Shown here in pieces: positions 1-9,348 of a DNA stretch of 64,000 nt (positions within the stretch are counted from its first letter, which is position 1; every line of letters begins with the position of its first letter). The notes under the pieces are model-generated. The model made no database searches. It had not been told where the DNA came from and was given only the letters and a program-made list of their open reading frames with translations. The translations under genes were made by a program, and so were the position numbers. The stretch comes from DATLMR01 sp964615905 (lineage in GTDB: Bacteria; Acidobacteriota; Blastocatellia; UBA7656). The stretch lies in assembly GCA_964615905.1 (NCBI GenBank), contig CAZTUB010000009.1, positions 217,568 to 281,567 on the forward strand, written 5' to 3'.

Positions 1-240
1 CAGTCAGAACAGGTTAGATACAGGGATATGCACATAAGCTGTGCGCCATTTACAACGCTCAGATTGCTTGAGTTGCGTCCTTTGTGAGCACGAATCCTCG
101 GATACGCGACACGCCGGGCAGTATGATATTTGTTATGCATTCGTGCGTCAACAGATAAGGGCGCGCTTGCCTGGCGCGGCTCAACTTGAGAATCTCGTTT
201 TGATGTAGTAGACTTCCCGTGAAAGCTATGGAGGACACCT

Positions 241-999
241 GTGGGCCCAGAATTGAGTCAGCTCATTGAGCTCCAGGAACTCGACGTAGAGATGCTTAGG
301 ATCACCGAGAGGCTTTCGGCGATACCTGTAGAACGAGATCAAACCGAGAACGAGTTCAAAAAATACGCCGCTGAGTTCCTGTCATTAAAGAGTAGATACG
401 ACCAGAACATCGAAGACCGGAAGCAATTGGAATCCGATCTTACCGCCGCCCAAGAGCACCACGATAAATACAAACAAGATTTGATGCGCGTGCGCAACGA
501 GAAGGAATACTCGACCGCCCTGCGCGAAATCGACGCGACCAAAAAACAGATAGGCGTGCTCGAAGGCGAAATCCTCAAGCGCATGGAAGAACTCGAAAAG
601 CTTGAGGCAGAGCTGCAGACGGCGACCCCGGACGTTGAGCGGAAACGCGGCGAGGTCGATCAAATCCTCGCAGGGTTCGAGCACGAAACCGCGCAGGCCG
701 ACGAGCGGCTGGTCGAGCTTGGCCAGAAGCGCGCAGAGCTTACGGCGCGAATCCCGCGCCCGTTGCTCTCAAGCTACGAACGCATGTCGCGCACGAGACG
801 CGGGCAGGCGCTGGCCGAGATAAAAAACGGCATATGCGTGGCCTGCCGCGTTAAGGTCCGGCCCAAAATCTTTAGCGACGTGCGCAAGGGCGATCAGTTG
901 ATTACCTGCGAGAGCTGTGGCCGCATCCTCTACTATAAGCCTGACAACCCTCAGTCGACCGAAGTCGCGGCAAGCCAGCAAGGTGGCACTGAGCAATAA
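241..999 (+). CDS. C4-type zinc ribbon coiled-coil protein (DUF164/CdsZ-like)
   Basis: Predicted cytoplasmic protein of 252 residues. Residues 5-170 are heptad-rich and charged, consistent with a long antiparallel coiled-coil hairpin. The C-terminal part carries a zinc ribbon with Cys199, Cys202, Cys223 and Cys226 in two CxxC knuckles. This architecture is that of the DUF164/zf-RING_7 family (CdsZ, HP0958/FlgZ relatives), often proposed to bind RNA or act as a scaffold. The GTG start at 241 is supported by a strong GGAGGAC ribosome site at 230-236. It may be co-transcribed with the next gene about 120 bases downstream. The family is clear; the cellular job in this organism is not. Confidence 0.9.
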   Translation: MGPELSQLIELQELDVEMLRITERLSAIPVERDQTENEFKKYAAEFLSLKSRYDQNIEDRKQLESDLTAAQEHHDKYKQDLMRVRNEKEYSTALREIDATKKQIGVLEGEILKRMEELEKLEAELQTATPDVERKRGEVDQILAGFEHETAQADERLVELGQKRAELTARIPRPLLSSYERMSRTRRGQALAEIKNGICVACRVKVRPKIFSDVRKGDQLITCESCGRILYYKPDNPQSTEVAASQQGGTEQ

Positions 1000-1119
1000 G
1001 AACAATAAGCAAGAAAGGATTTAAGACTGGCTGACGCGCAAAGAGAGCGAGTGGGAGAAAGGGTTTCAACCTCGCGCTTTTCGCTCGCCGACGCTGTCGC
1101 CGGTTTTAATTAACTAGCA

Positions 1120-2016
1120 GTGAGCGTAGAAGCCCCAAACCGTCTTCACATCGAAGGAATATCAGAGTCCTGGTTCCGGCCCGCTGCCCCGCCGCCCGGA
1201 GACGAAGCGGCCCTTTACAGGCCCGCCGCGCTGATACAGTGCAAGATAAACTTTCGCAGCCTGCGCGCAGGGCTCAATCATTCGGAGGAACGTACCTTTA
1301 CGGCCTGGCTGCCGGAAGGCGACCTGCCGATAGACTGGGACACGCCCGCCACGCTCGTCGACCAGCACTCGCAGCTAGCTTTTCAGCCGGAACCGGGCAT
1401 CGGGTATAAAGAGGGCAATTATCAAACGACTCTCGAAGGTTTTGACCAGTACCAGGCGGAGTTGATCGACCTGCTCGTGCGCAAGGAGCGGCTCCGAATC
1501 TTTTTCAACCCGGTCTTCGGCCTCTTCTCGGACCCGGCCGACTCGCTCGAAGATTTCCTGCCGCAAATAGCCGAGGCCGCGCTCGGGCGCGTCGAGCCTG
1601 AGATGAAGCGGTTGCGCAACCGTTTCGAGCTTCAATTAGAGCAGATTCGCGAGGCGCATCGCTCAAAGGTCTCGAACCTCGACGAGATAAATCTCGAAAA
1701 GTTCATATCTCACAGGCTGCACCTGTTTATCAGCGAGAACCGCTTGGCCGATATGTTTTCGACGCTGGCGGGCTCGGTCTTTGGGACGACAGAGCCGCGC
1801 TCGGAGCAGCCGTCTGCCGATCTTCAAGAACACGAAACCGAGCTGCGCGAAGACCTGGAACGCGTCGAGCAGGAAGCGAGCGAGGCGTTGCGCGCGCTCT
1901 ATAGCGAATACCTGACCCTTGCAAACGAGCACGACGTATTCGAGATAGGGCTCCAGCCCGACAACATCAAGGTCATTCGCCGGATGCTGCTGTGGGTCCC
2001 CGAAAGCGGCGAGTAG
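1120..2016 (+). CDS. Hypothetical protein with helical C-terminal half
   Basis: A 298-residue protein with no family I recognise. The N-terminal 110 residues look like a mixed alpha/beta domain rich in Pro, Trp and aromatic positions. From about residue 150 onwards it is strongly helical and charged, with likely coiled-coil segments at 155-185 and 235-270. There is no signal peptide or membrane segment, so it is probably cytoplasmic. The start is GTG at 1120. It lies between a zinc-ribbon coiled-coil protein and NAD kinase on the same strand, and the codon pattern matches its neighbours, so I take it as a real gene of unknown function. Confidence 0.75.
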   Translation: MSVEAPNRLHIEGISESWFRPAAPPPGDEAALYRPAALIQCKINFRSLRAGLNHSEERTFTAWLPEGDLPIDWDTPATLVDQHSQLAFQPEPGIGYKEGNYQTTLEGFDQYQAELIDLLVRKERLRIFFNPVFGLFSDPADSLEDFLPQIAEAALGRVEPEMKRLRNRFELQLEQIREAHRSKVSNLDEINLEKFISHRLHLFISENRLADMFSTLAGSVFGTTEPRSEQPSADLQEHETELREDLERVEQEASEALRALYSEYLTLANEHDVFEIGLQPDNIKVIRRMLLWVPESGE

Positions 2017-2073
2017 CCGGTTCCCTGTGCCACGCTCTATGATTGTTGCTTTCTCAATAACAACGCTAAACTA

Positions 2074-2973
2074 TTGGCTGACTATTTAGGGCTGGCTACT
2101 GATATGATGCGACGACCACCGGCGCGAGTCGGTATCATCACCAAGCCGAACGAGCCTCGCGCGGCAGAGCTTGCCGCTCGCATTGCCCTGTGGGCCGCCG
2201 ATCACAACACGAACCTCTTTGTAAACGACAGGGTCAAGAAGTTGCCTGAGGGGACCTTTTCCGCGTCCGAGACAGAGATAGCCGAGACGTGCGACCTGCT
2301 GATAGTGCTGGGCGGGGACGGCACGATGATCGCAGCCGCGCGCCTTGTCGGAGGTCGCGGCACTCCCGTCCTGGGCGTCAACCTTGGCACGCTCGGTTAC
2401 CTGACAGAGTTTACCGTCGACGAGGTGATACCCGCGCTCGAATACGTCACGCACGGCGAGTACGAAGTCGATTCTCGAACGATGTTGGATTGGCGCGTCG
2501 TGCGCGAAGGGCGCGAAGTCGCCTCGGCCTCCGCGCTCAATGACGTGGTCGTAAACAAGGCCGCGCTTGCGCGAATTATCGAGATAGATTTTCTGATAGG
2601 CTCGCATTACGTGACGACATACCGCGCGGACGGGTTGATCGTCGCTACACCCACTGGGTCGACTGCTTATAACGTCTCGGCCGGTGGGCCGATTATCGCG
2701 CCGGGCACGCCCGCTTTCTCCGTATGCCCTATCTGCCCGCACACTCTCACAAACCGCCCGCTGGTCTTGCCTGACACCGCCTTGATAAAGCTTCAGATGA
2801 ACACTCGCGACCAGGAGGTGATGTTGACGGCGGACGGGTGGACGGGCGTGCCGCTCGTTGCCGGAGATCAGGTCGAGATAAAAAAGAGCGCCAAGACGTT
2901 GAACACTGTGCGCGCGCGCGACAGAAACTATTTCCAGATTTTGCGCAATAAGCTGAGGTGGAGCGGACGCTAG
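2074..2973 (+). CDS. nadK: NAD kinase
   Basis: ATP-NAD kinase that phosphorylates NAD to NADP in the cytoplasm. The signature GGDGT lies at residues 80-84 (LGGDGTMI), followed by the conserved NLGTLGYLTE stretch at 103-112 and the NAD-contacting ADGLIVATPTGSTAYN region at 185-200, which is followed by a glycine-rich SAGGP. Length (about 290-300) is normal for the family. The open frame begins at TTG 2074, but ATG 2104 (residue 11) just before the first beta strand RVGII is an equally plausible start; neither has a strong ribosome site. NADP made here would feed QueF and transhydrogenase functions also encoded in the window. Confidence 0.96.
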   Translation: MADYLGLATDMMRRPPARVGIITKPNEPRAAELAARIALWAADHNTNLFVNDRVKKLPEGTFSASETEIAETCDLLIVLGGDGTMIAAARLVGGRGTPVLGVNLGTLGYLTEFTVDEVIPALEYVTHGEYEVDSRTMLDWRVVREGREVASASALNDVVVNKAALARIIEIDFLIGSHYVTTYRADGLIVATPTGSTAYNVSAGGPIIAPGTPAFSVCPICPHTLTNRPLVLPDTALIKLQMNTRDQEVMLTADGWTGVPLVAGDQVEIKKSAKTLNTVRARDRNYFQILRNKLRWSGR

Positions 2974-2995
2974 AAGAGACCCTGAGAGGTTCAAT

Positions 2996-3733
2996 ATGCT
3001 AATTCCAATCGCCGACGATAATGCTTTGAGGAGGTCAACTCCTTACATCGTCTATACGATCATTGCCGTGAACGTGCTCGTGTGGTTCTTGCAGCTAAGC
3101 GGCGGCGACGATTTCACCGCCGCCTACGCAGCGATCCCGGCTGAGATCACCACGGGGACCGATCTTGTTACGCCCGTGCGTGTCCCCGGCGTCGGCGTGA
3201 TACCGCAAGCTCCGGGGCCTTCGCCCATCTACATAACATTGCTCACGTCGATGTTCATGCACGGCGGGTGGATGCACATCATAGGCAACATGCTATACCT
3301 CTGGGTCTTCGGCGATAACATCGAAGACAATTTCGGCCACACGAAATTTACCATCTTTTACCTGGTATGCGGCGTGGCCGCCGCGCTTGCGCAGATAGTC
3401 GTCAATCCCAGCTCGGTAATCCCGACGGTCGGCGCGTCGGGCGCAATCGCCGGGGTCCTTGGCGCATACCTGCTCATGTTCCCGCGCAACCGCGTCAACG
3501 CCATCCTGCCGCTGGGATTTATCTGGACGACAATAGAGCTCCCGGCAGTCGTTGTGCTCGGTTTCTGGATAGTGATTCAGATAATCAGCCAGTACACGGC
3601 CTTTACCAACACGAGCATGGGACAGGGCGGCGGCGTGGCTTACATGGCGCACATCGGCGGCTTTGTCGCGGGGTTGATCCTCGCGCTCATATTCAGACGC
3701 CGCCCGCCTGAGATTCGTCATTACAGGGAGTAA
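2996..3733 (+). CDS. Rhomboid family intramembrane serine protease
   Basis: A 245-residue polytopic membrane protein with about six to seven transmembrane segments. The catalytic dyad is visible: Ser148 in the GASGAIAG motif and His219 in AHIGGF. The oxyanion-side residues His94 and Asn98 lie in the HIIGN motif. Rhomboids cut transmembrane segments of substrate proteins inside the membrane; the substrate here is unknown. The N-terminal 20 residues (start MLIPIADDN) match the common short type with a tail facing the cytoplasm. It starts 22 bases after nadK and is followed 22 bases later by queF, so the three are probably one operon. Confidence 0.95.
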   Translation: MLIPIADDNALRRSTPYIVYTIIAVNVLVWFLQLSGGDDFTAAYAAIPAEITTGTDLVTPVRVPGVGVIPQAPGPSPIYITLLTSMFMHGGWMHIIGNMLYLWVFGDNIEDNFGHTKFTIFYLVCGVAAALAQIVVNPSSVIPTVGASGAIAGVLGAYLLMFPRNRVNAILPLGFIWTTIELPAVVVLGFWIVIQIISQYTAFTNTSMGQGGGVAYMAHIGGFVAGLILALIFRRRPPEIRHYRE

Positions 3734-3755
3734 TAAGGATTGAGGAGTTACGATT

Positions 3756-4175
3756 ATGTCTGAGATTTTAGAGCATTCGGGTCTGGTGATCGAAGAGACG
3801 CCGCCCGGCGAGATGCAGCTATTCCAACTCGATACGTTCGAGTACAAGTACAAAGGCAAGGAGACGCGCGTTTCGTTCACCTGCCCTGAATTCACCGCGA
3901 TCTGCCCGTTTTCCGACTTCCCGGACTTTGCTACGATCAAGCTGGAATACGTCCCGAACGAGTTATGCATAGAGCTGAAATCTTTGAAGCTCTATATAAA
4001 CTCGTTCCGCCAGGTGAAGATATTTCACGAGCACGTGGTCAACCGCATACTCGATGATTTTGTGCGCGCCTGCGACCCGCTGGAGGTCCACATCGAAGGC
4101 GATTTCCACGTTCGCGGGAACATCAAGACCGTGATACGCGCCTCTTACAGGCGAGACGCGCGGCAGGAGCGATAG
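3756..4175 (+). CDS. queF: NADPH-dependent 7-cyano-7-deazaguanine reductase (QueF)
   Basis: Type I (single-domain) QueF that reduces preQ0 to preQ1 with NADPH on the way to queuosine in tRNA. The nucleophile is Cys50 in FTAICPFSDFPDFATI with the general acid Asp57; the QueF substrate segment with Glu73 (CIELKSLKLY) and the following NSFR and FHEH (His91, Glu92) are conserved. The length of 139 residues is typical of the Bacillus-type enzyme. GGAG precedes the ATG. No other queuosine genes are in the window and no preQ1 riboswitch is visible in the short space upstream. Confidence 0.96.
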   Translation: MSEILEHSGLVIEETPPGEMQLFQLDTFEYKYKGKETRVSFTCPEFTAICPFSDFPDFATIKLEYVPNELCIELKSLKLYINSFRQVKIFHEHVVNRILDDFVRACDPLEVHIEGDFHVRGNIKTVIRASYRRDARQER

Positions 4176-4202
4176 CGCATTCGTGGTTCGAGAGATCAGA
4201 TT

Positions 4203-4520
4203 ATGGAGATGGAGAAGTCATATTACGTCGTCGGCTACAAGCCCGCTTACCTGGAGCTTGAGCGGGCAAACATTGCGCGTGGGGACGCCGACGGCCCGCT
4301 AGAAGGGGACGAGCCTGTAGCCGAGCGCGTCGTTGTGGCCGTCACGCAGGGCGGCTTTGGGCAGGACGTAATCGACGACGAGCGGCAGGTCAAGGAGCGT
4401 TTTCTGGAGTACCTGTTCTACGCGCGCGGGATAGATTTGCCGCGATCAGTCGAATCTTTTGACCACTATTTCGAGCTTGAACCGGCGGACGAGTTTATAG
4501 ACCTCGATGAAGAGGTTTAG
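4203..4520 (+). CDS. Small hypothetical protein
   Basis: A 105-residue acidic protein that I cannot assign to a family. It has an N-terminal strand-like segment (SYYVVGYKPAYLELER), a middle part rich in Val, and a very acidic C-terminus ending in several Asp and Glu residues. No Cys, signal peptide or membrane segment is present. It sits 27 bases after queF and 14 bases before the HhH-GPD gene on the same strand, which suggests it belongs to the same transcription unit. An alternative start is Met3. Confidence 0.65.
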   Translation: MEMEKSYYVVGYKPAYLELERANIARGDADGPLEGDEPVAERVVVAVTQGGFGQDVIDDERQVKERFLEYLFYARGIDLPRSVESFDHYFELEPADEFIDLDEEV

Positions 4521-4534
4521 CGTCTACGTCAAAC

Positions 4535-5416
4535 ATGGAAATCAGAATACCCGTTCCCGCAAACTTCAGCTTCAAGAGGACCGCGCGCAGTCACGGCTGG
4601 TGCGGCCTCGCGCCGTTTGCGCTTGACGAAGAGACGTGGGCGCTCACAAGGGTGCTGAGCCTCGGCGACAGCGCAGCCGTCACCGTGACCGTAAGCGAAG
4701 GGCCGGGCTGCCTGATGGTAATCGTTCCGGGCAAGCGCAGCCGCCGGGTGCTGGAACAGATCGAGCGCGACGTGCGCCACATGTTCAGGCTCGACGACGA
4801 GATGGAAGAGTTCTATCTTCTGTGCAATCTCCACCCCGGTTTTGAATGGATAGGGCAGGCGGGAGCGGGTCGGCTGCTTCGCTCGCCGACGGTTTACGAA
4901 GACCTCGTAAAATCTATCTGCACGACCAACTGCTCGTGGGCGCTGACGGAAAGGATGGTAAACGGGCTTGTCGATTCGCTAGGCGTCTTATCGAGCGACG
5001 GCCGCCGCACTTTTCCGACTGCGGAAGCGATGGCGCGCGAGCCCGAAAGCTTCTACCGCGACACTGTGCGCGCGGGTTATCGCTCGTCCTACTTCAAGGA
5101 GCTGGCCGAGCGCGTCGCATCACGCGAGATAGATGTCGAAAGCTGGCTCGCAACCGATAAGCCTACGCCCGAGCTTAAACGAGAGATGAAGCGGGTGAAA
5201 GGGGTTGGAGATTACGCCGCCGAAAACCTCTTGAAACTCGTCGGCCGGTACGAAGGGCTTGCGCTGGACTCGTGGCTGCGCGGAAGGTTTACACGGGAGC
5301 GCAATAACGGGCGCGCGGCTCCTGACTCGAAGATCGAGCGATACTACTCGCGGTTCGGCCACTATCGCGGGCTAGCCATCTGGTGCGATATGACCCGCGA
5401 CTGGCTTGAGCAATAA
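4535..5416 (+). CDS. HhH-GPD superfamily DNA glycosylase (AlkA/OGG-like)
   Basis: A 293-residue base-excision glycosylase of the helix-hairpin-helix-GPD superfamily. The N-terminal 110 residues form a TBP-like domain as in AlkA and OGG1. The hairpin is VKGVGDYAAE at 221-230 and the catalytic Asp is Asp245 in LALDSWLR. The lysine used by bifunctional OGG/Nth enzymes is replaced (Tyr/Ala positions), so it should be a monofunctional AlkA-like glycosylase. No C-terminal Fe-S cluster cysteines are present. It is convergent with the nth gene 22 bases downstream, so two glycosylases of one superfamily face each other. The damaged base it removes cannot be told from sequence. Confidence 0.85.
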   Translation: MEIRIPVPANFSFKRTARSHGWCGLAPFALDEETWALTRVLSLGDSAAVTVTVSEGPGCLMVIVPGKRSRRVLEQIERDVRHMFRLDDEMEEFYLLCNLHPGFEWIGQAGAGRLLRSPTVYEDLVKSICTTNCSWALTERMVNGLVDSLGVLSSDGRRTFPTAEAMAREPESFYRDTVRAGYRSSYFKELAERVASREIDVESWLATDKPTPELKREMKRVKGVGDYAAENLLKLVGRYEGLALDSWLRGRFTRERNNGRAAPDSKIERYYSRFGHYRGLAIWCDMTRDWLEQ

Positions 5417-5438
5417 CCGAAATTTTATATCTCAAACT

Positions 5439-6101
5439 TTATATACCTTGCCCGGCCTCTGCCTTGATCCGCGATGAAGGGCATAGGTGCTCAACCACGC
5501 ACTCTTCGCAAAGCGGCGTGCGCGCCTTGCACGTCGCGCGGCCGTGATAGATTAGCAGGTGCGAAAAATCGACCCACTCTTTTTCGGGTACAAGCTCCAT
5601 CAAGTCGCGCTCTATCTTTTCGGGATCGGTCTGCGTGGTCAGCCCGAGTCTTTGCGACAGGCGCGAGACGTGCGTATCGACGACAACGCCTGAGGCGACG
5701 TTGAAGGCGTTGCCGAGCACGACGTTAGCCGTCTTTCGAGCAACGCCCGGCAGAGCGACCAGCTTCTCTAAATCGGCAGGCACAAGGCCGTCGTACTCCG
5801 TCGATATTATCTTGCACGCGCCTTGAATGGCTTTCGCCTTGTTGCGATAAAAACCAGTGGAGCGGACGTCCTGCTCAAGCTCATCGAGCGGCGCATTCGC
5901 GTAGTCTTCGGCCGCACGGTATTTTCTGAACAGGTCGGCGGTGACTATGTTGACCCGCTCGTCCGTGCACTGGGCCGAAAGTATCGTCGCCACCAGAAGC
6001 TCAAGCGGCGTCGAGTAGTTCAGACTGCAATGCGCGTCCGGGTATTTTCGCCTGAGAAGCCGGATTATCTGCGCGGTCCTTTTGCGTTCGGTTGTCGCCA
6101 A
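5439..6101 (-). CDS. nth: Endonuclease III
   Basis: Bifunctional DNA glycosylase/AP lyase that removes oxidised pyrimidines. The 220-residue protein has the catalytic Lys123 in the HhH motif LPGVARKTANVV, the catalytic Asp142 in VVVDTHV, and the 4Fe-4S ligands Cys191, Cys198, Cys201 and Cys207 in the canonical C-X6-C-X2-C-X5-C spacing. Length and motifs are standard. It starts 9 bases after the stop of pepP on the same strand, so the two are probably co-transcribed. Confidence 0.97.
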   Translation of the reverse strand: MATTERKRTAQIIRLLRRKYPDAHCSLNYSTPLELLVATILSAQCTDERVNIVTADLFRKYRAAEDYANAPLDELEQDVRSTGFYRNKAKAIQGACKIISTEYDGLVPADLEKLVALPGVARKTANVVLGNAFNVASGVVVDTHVSRLSQRLGLTTQTDPEKIERDLMELVPEKEWVDFSHLLIYHGRATCKARTPLCEECVVEHLCPSSRIKAEAGQGI

Positions 6102-6110
6102 TCGTCTCCC

Positions 6111-7448
6111 TCATTCGCCCAGATGAGCGCCTATCATCAGGCCTTCGATCTCGTCGATTGTCTTAGGCACGCGCGCCGACAGCACTTCATTTCCGTCGGC
6201 GGTCACAAGCACATCGTCTTCGATGCGCACGCCTATCCCACGGTAGCGGGGGTCGACATCGGTCAAATCTTCCGCAATATAAAGCCCCGGCTCGATGGTC
6301 AAGACCATTCCGGGTTCGAGCCTTCGCCATTCGTCGGCCACCTTGTAAGGCCCTGCGTCGTGCACGTCCATCCCCAGCCAGTGGCTTGTACGATGCATAT
6401 AAAACTTCTTGTAGGATTCCTCTTCGATAAGCTTATCGACTTCGCCTTCGAGCAGCCCAAGCCGCACCATCCCTTCCGTAAGCACGCGCACAGCGCGGTC
6501 GTGCGGCTCTATGAAAGTAGCGCCAGGCCGGACCGCTTTGATCGCTTCCATCTGGGCGTCGAGGACTATCTGGTAGACGGCTGCCTGGTCTTGTGTGAAG
6601 CTGCCGCCCACAGGGTATGTCCGCGTGATGTCGCCCGTAAAGTAGCCGTACTCGGTCCCGGCATCTATCAACAGCAGATCGCCTTCTTCGACCCGGCGGT
6701 TGTTTGTGACGTAGTGAAGCACAGTCGCGTTAGCCCCCGAAGCGACGATGGGCGGATAGCCTGCGCGCGGGCTGCCGTTTCTGCGAAAGACATAGCGCAG
6801 CGCCGCTTCGACTTCGTACTCGTTAACGCCCGGGCGTATGGCGCGAAGCGCGGCCAGATGGCCTTCGCTCGAAATCTCTACCGCGCGGCGGAGCAATTCG
6901 AGGTCCGACCCGGTCTTGATAAGCCTCATCTCGTGGAGAATCTCGGCCGGGTCAATCACCGCGCTCGGCCCTCGCCCGTTGCGCTGGCGCTCGCGCTGGC
7001 AACGTCTGAGCAGGTCTACCATCCTCAGATCGAACGAAGGATCGCTGCCCCAGCGATAATAGATGCGGTCGGCGTGCTCGACGAGCGAGAACAATTTTTC
7101 GCCGAGCTTATCGGAGGTAAAAGCCGCGTCCGCGCCGTAATCTTTAATGGCCCCTTGTTCGCCAGCCCGCCAGCCGGTCCAGACTTCGCGCTCGCGGTCT
7201 TTCGGCTGCACAAAGAGGACGAACCTGTGGTCGGGATTTTCGGGCGCGAGCACCGCCACCGAATCGGGCTCTTCAAATCCTGTCAGGTAATAAAAGTCTG
7301 TGTCCTGCCGGTATTCGTGCTCCACATCGTTGTTGCGAACGGCAGTAGGCGCGCTCGGAAATATCGCCACGCCTCCTGCGATCCGCTGCATAAACTCTTC
7401 GCGTCTGTCTCGCGTCTGGTTTCTCAAGTCGTTGGTTGTGGTTGTCAT
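6111..7448 (-). CDS. pepP: Xaa-Pro aminopeptidase (M24B)
   Basis: Cytoplasmic dinuclear metal aminopeptidase that removes N-terminal residues preceding proline. The N-terminal aminopeptidase-P domain covers about residues 15-155 and the pita-bread catalytic domain about 175-430. All five metal ligands are visible: Asp262 and Asp273 (IDAGTEYGYFTGDI), His356 (HRTSHWLG), Glu386 (LTIEPGLY) and Glu410 (GVRIEDD), with His245 as the substrate-side His. Length 445 matches E. coli PepP. A 14-base sequence GTTGATTGTCCACA lies 18 bases upstream of the start and recurs upstream of polA. Confidence 0.95.
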   Translation of the reverse strand: MTTTTNDLRNQTRDRREEFMQRIAGGVAIFPSAPTAVRNNDVEHEYRQDTDFYYLTGFEEPDSVAVLAPENPDHRFVLFVQPKDREREVWTGWRAGEQGAIKDYGADAAFTSDKLGEKLFSLVEHADRIYYRWGSDPSFDLRMVDLLRRCQRERQRNGRGPSAVIDPAEILHEMRLIKTGSDLELLRRAVEISSEGHLAALRAIRPGVNEYEVEAALRYVFRRNGSPRAGYPPIVASGANATVLHYVTNNRRVEEGDLLLIDAGTEYGYFTGDITRTYPVGGSFTQDQAAVYQIVLDAQMEAIKAVRPGATFIEPHDRAVRVLTEGMVRLGLLEGEVDKLIEEESYKKFYMHRTSHWLGMDVHDAGPYKVADEWRRLEPGMVLTIEPGLYIAEDLTDVDPRYRGIGVRIEDDVLVTADGNEVLSARVPKTIDEIEGLMIGAHLGE

Positions 7449-7465
7449 CCGCTACTCGATTCGAT

Positions 7466-7479
7466 GTTGATTGTCCACA
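7466..7479. repeat. Left copy of a 14-bp direct repeat flanking the 7.5-11.5 kb block
   Basis: GTTGATTGTCCACA occurs here, just upstream of pepP, and again at 11479-11492, just upstream of polA, in the same orientation. The two copies bracket a compositionally distinct block of accessory genes. They could be a target-site duplication or a shared regulatory box; see the finding. Confidence 0.5.
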
Positions 7480-7607
7480 AGTTTCCGCCCGCCGCTAAAG
7501 AACCCGTGAACAACTGGGCCCTGCTCGCAAGCGCCACGAGGTAAGGCTGCTATGGGTTCCAAGATAGATTCTGCCGGTTCCACTAATACGTTCAACTGAC
7601 TTTAAAG

Positions 7608-8798
7608 TCAAAGCCTGGAAAGCCACTGGCTATACTTCTCTTTGACTGCGCCCGTCCAAACCTTAAAATCATTTCTCCCAGGCGATTCTTTATAGGCTTT
7701 CTCAAACCTGCCGATCTCCTCTAGAAAGTCTTTCTTGACGCGATGCATCACTACTTGGAAACTGATCCTGAGATCATTTTTAGGGAGGTCTACATTAGGA
7801 AACTCTGCAAGCAATCCTTCAACGACAGCCATGTCTACGTCATCTTTAAGGGTTGATACTTGCTGCTTCAGCGTCTCAAGCGTCGCATTCTCTTTCAGCT
7901 CGTCAATTTCTGTGAGGTTACTCAATATCACGACAATCTGCTTGAGCTGTAACCTTTGTGCCATTATTCGCGCCTTCATCTGGGCGGCCATCTGAGCATC
8001 CCCCTCGTAAGACCCGTCTTCAAATACGGCAGTGCCAATCAGGATGCTTTGTCCTCGCGGCGAGTTGGGCGTGTACCCGTGTCGTGTCATCATCACTTCT
8101 CTTGCCGCATGCACATTGGTTTGAAAATCGCCGCCAGCTCTGATTAATGGCAGCCCCTCTTTGCCCGATGGTTGGCTTAAAAGCTTCGCCTTGCCGTCGA
8201 CCAGGACGTCGATCTGTAGTGCGACAACATTTTTGCTTGAGATATTTCGCAAGGACAATGTGTATGACGGGAGGGTGGAATTATTCGGCTCGATACCTTC
8301 TATGACAATCGATTCAGTTCGGTTTATTATCGAAGGGATTTCAGGAACTAATTGCGGCACCTTAACTACCGTTATTTCAAAAGGCTCAACGCCAACCCTG
8401 GCCAGCTCATTTGTAGTCACCTTCTCATTCTCCTGAACGAGATAAGTAGCAACCTGTTCTTCTTTTTCATGGAACTTAACACCAAGAAAGACTGAGACAT
8501 TTACCCTGACGGCCTCGCCTTCTTTACGCGAGACTATATTGACCGCTCTAACCGGCAGGGTCCCTTCCGGTTGTTGCCAATTGTGGACACGGCGAAAGCG
8601 CGCAAACCATGCCCCGCTAAGTTTTGAATTTGACGGGGGAACCGAATGGTAAGCCGGAGGAACACCCTTATGAAAGATTATTTCAAGCGCGAGCCCTGTT
8701 GGCCCGGCGACCGCCTGTTTTTGTCGAGCAAGTGCCGAATGGCTGGAAAGGACAAAGGTGAGGAGCGTGGTAAGAAAGATTGTTTGTAATGTTTTCAT
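7608..8798 (-). CDS. Secreted hypothetical protein
   Basis: The ATG at 8798 is chosen because GAGGGGAAACC lies directly upstream and the protein then begins with a clean signal peptide (MKTLQTIFLTTLLTFVL, cleavage after SALA). The mature part (about 370 residues) has no recognisable catalytic motif. Its first half is beta-rich, and the second half (from about residue 265) is helical with a likely coiled coil. A frame extending to 8846 exists but would hide the signal peptide. Codon use is more AT-rich than in the flanking housekeeping genes. Function unknown; export to the periplasm or outside is inferred. Confidence 0.75.
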   Translation of the reverse strand: MKTLQTIFLTTLLTFVLSSHSALARQKQAVAGPTGLALEIIFHKGVPPAYHSVPPSNSKLSGAWFARFRRVHNWQQPEGTLPVRAVNIVSRKEGEAVRVNVSVFLGVKFHEKEEQVATYLVQENEKVTTNELARVGVEPFEITVVKVPQLVPEIPSIINRTESIVIEGIEPNNSTLPSYTLSLRNISSKNVVALQIDVLVDGKAKLLSQPSGKEGLPLIRAGGDFQTNVHAAREVMMTRHGYTPNSPRGQSILIGTAVFEDGSYEGDAQMAAQMKARIMAQRLQLKQIVVILSNLTEIDELKENATLETLKQQVSTLKDDVDMAVVEGLLAEFPNVDLPKNDLRISFQVVMHRVKKDFLEEIGRFEKAYKESPGRNDFKVWTGAVKEKYSQWLSRL

Positions 8799-8895
8799 GG
8801 TTTCCCCTCTCATCTTTATAGGGTGGACCTGGATTACTACGGACAAAGTAATACTTATTGAGAAATAGAGACACAGTCAATAGCAACGACCCGGC

Positions 8896-9285
8896 TCAAC
8901 TGCCAGAGACTATCCTAATCGGATTCTCTGAGTCGTGCCAATCCATAAGACAATACCGACACTGCTTGGCTACGGGCGTCCTCAGTGGCTGACCACAATA
9001 AGGGCAAGGCGCTGTCTGCTCTCGGTCCCACTCCGGCCTGCCTCTGTGATCTACCCATAACTTCGCCCAAGGTAAAGAGCATCCCGTCGCTGCACAAAGC
9101 TCTTGCATTGCCATTATTAAACGCTGGTTGTTGATCAGTTCTGAGATTCGCGCTCTGTCTTTGTCTTTGAGGTCGGCGAACTGTGGAATACGCGCGTTAC
9201 ACTTTAGGCAGAGCGCTCCCCGTCTTGGAGGTTGTCCGGTGTGGCGCAGCACCTCTTCACGAGTATAGGGTGTTTCATCATCCAA
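8896..9285 (-). CDS. Hypothetical zinc-ribbon protein, TTG start
   Basis: A 129-residue protein with three CxxC pairs: CLKC near residue 26, CPYC near 93 and CRYC near 109, plus two further Cys in the middle. Such spacing suggests one or two structural zinc sites. The middle segment resembles the recognition part of small helical proteins (DRARISELINNQRLIMAMQ). The likely start is TTG 9285 with GAGG nine bases upstream; the nearby ATGs are out of frame. No family assignment. It is part of the lower-GC block. Confidence 0.6.
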   Translation of the reverse strand: MDDETPYTREEVLRHTGQPPRRGALCLKCNARIPQFADLKDKDRARISELINNQRLIMAMQELCAATGCSLPWAKLWVDHRGRPEWDREQTAPCPYCGQPLRTPVAKQCRYCLMDWHDSENPIRIVSGS

Positions 9286-9348
9286 TTAGCTTTACCTCGT
9301 GAATTGAGCCATCGGTCTAAAGACTCGCGGCTACGGTTCATGCGCTTA

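Noticed and set aside
5823..7544. 573-codon frame on the plus strand
   Set aside because: It is antisense to nth and pepP, which have complete catalytic motifs; the frame has no family features and is a GC-rich shadow.
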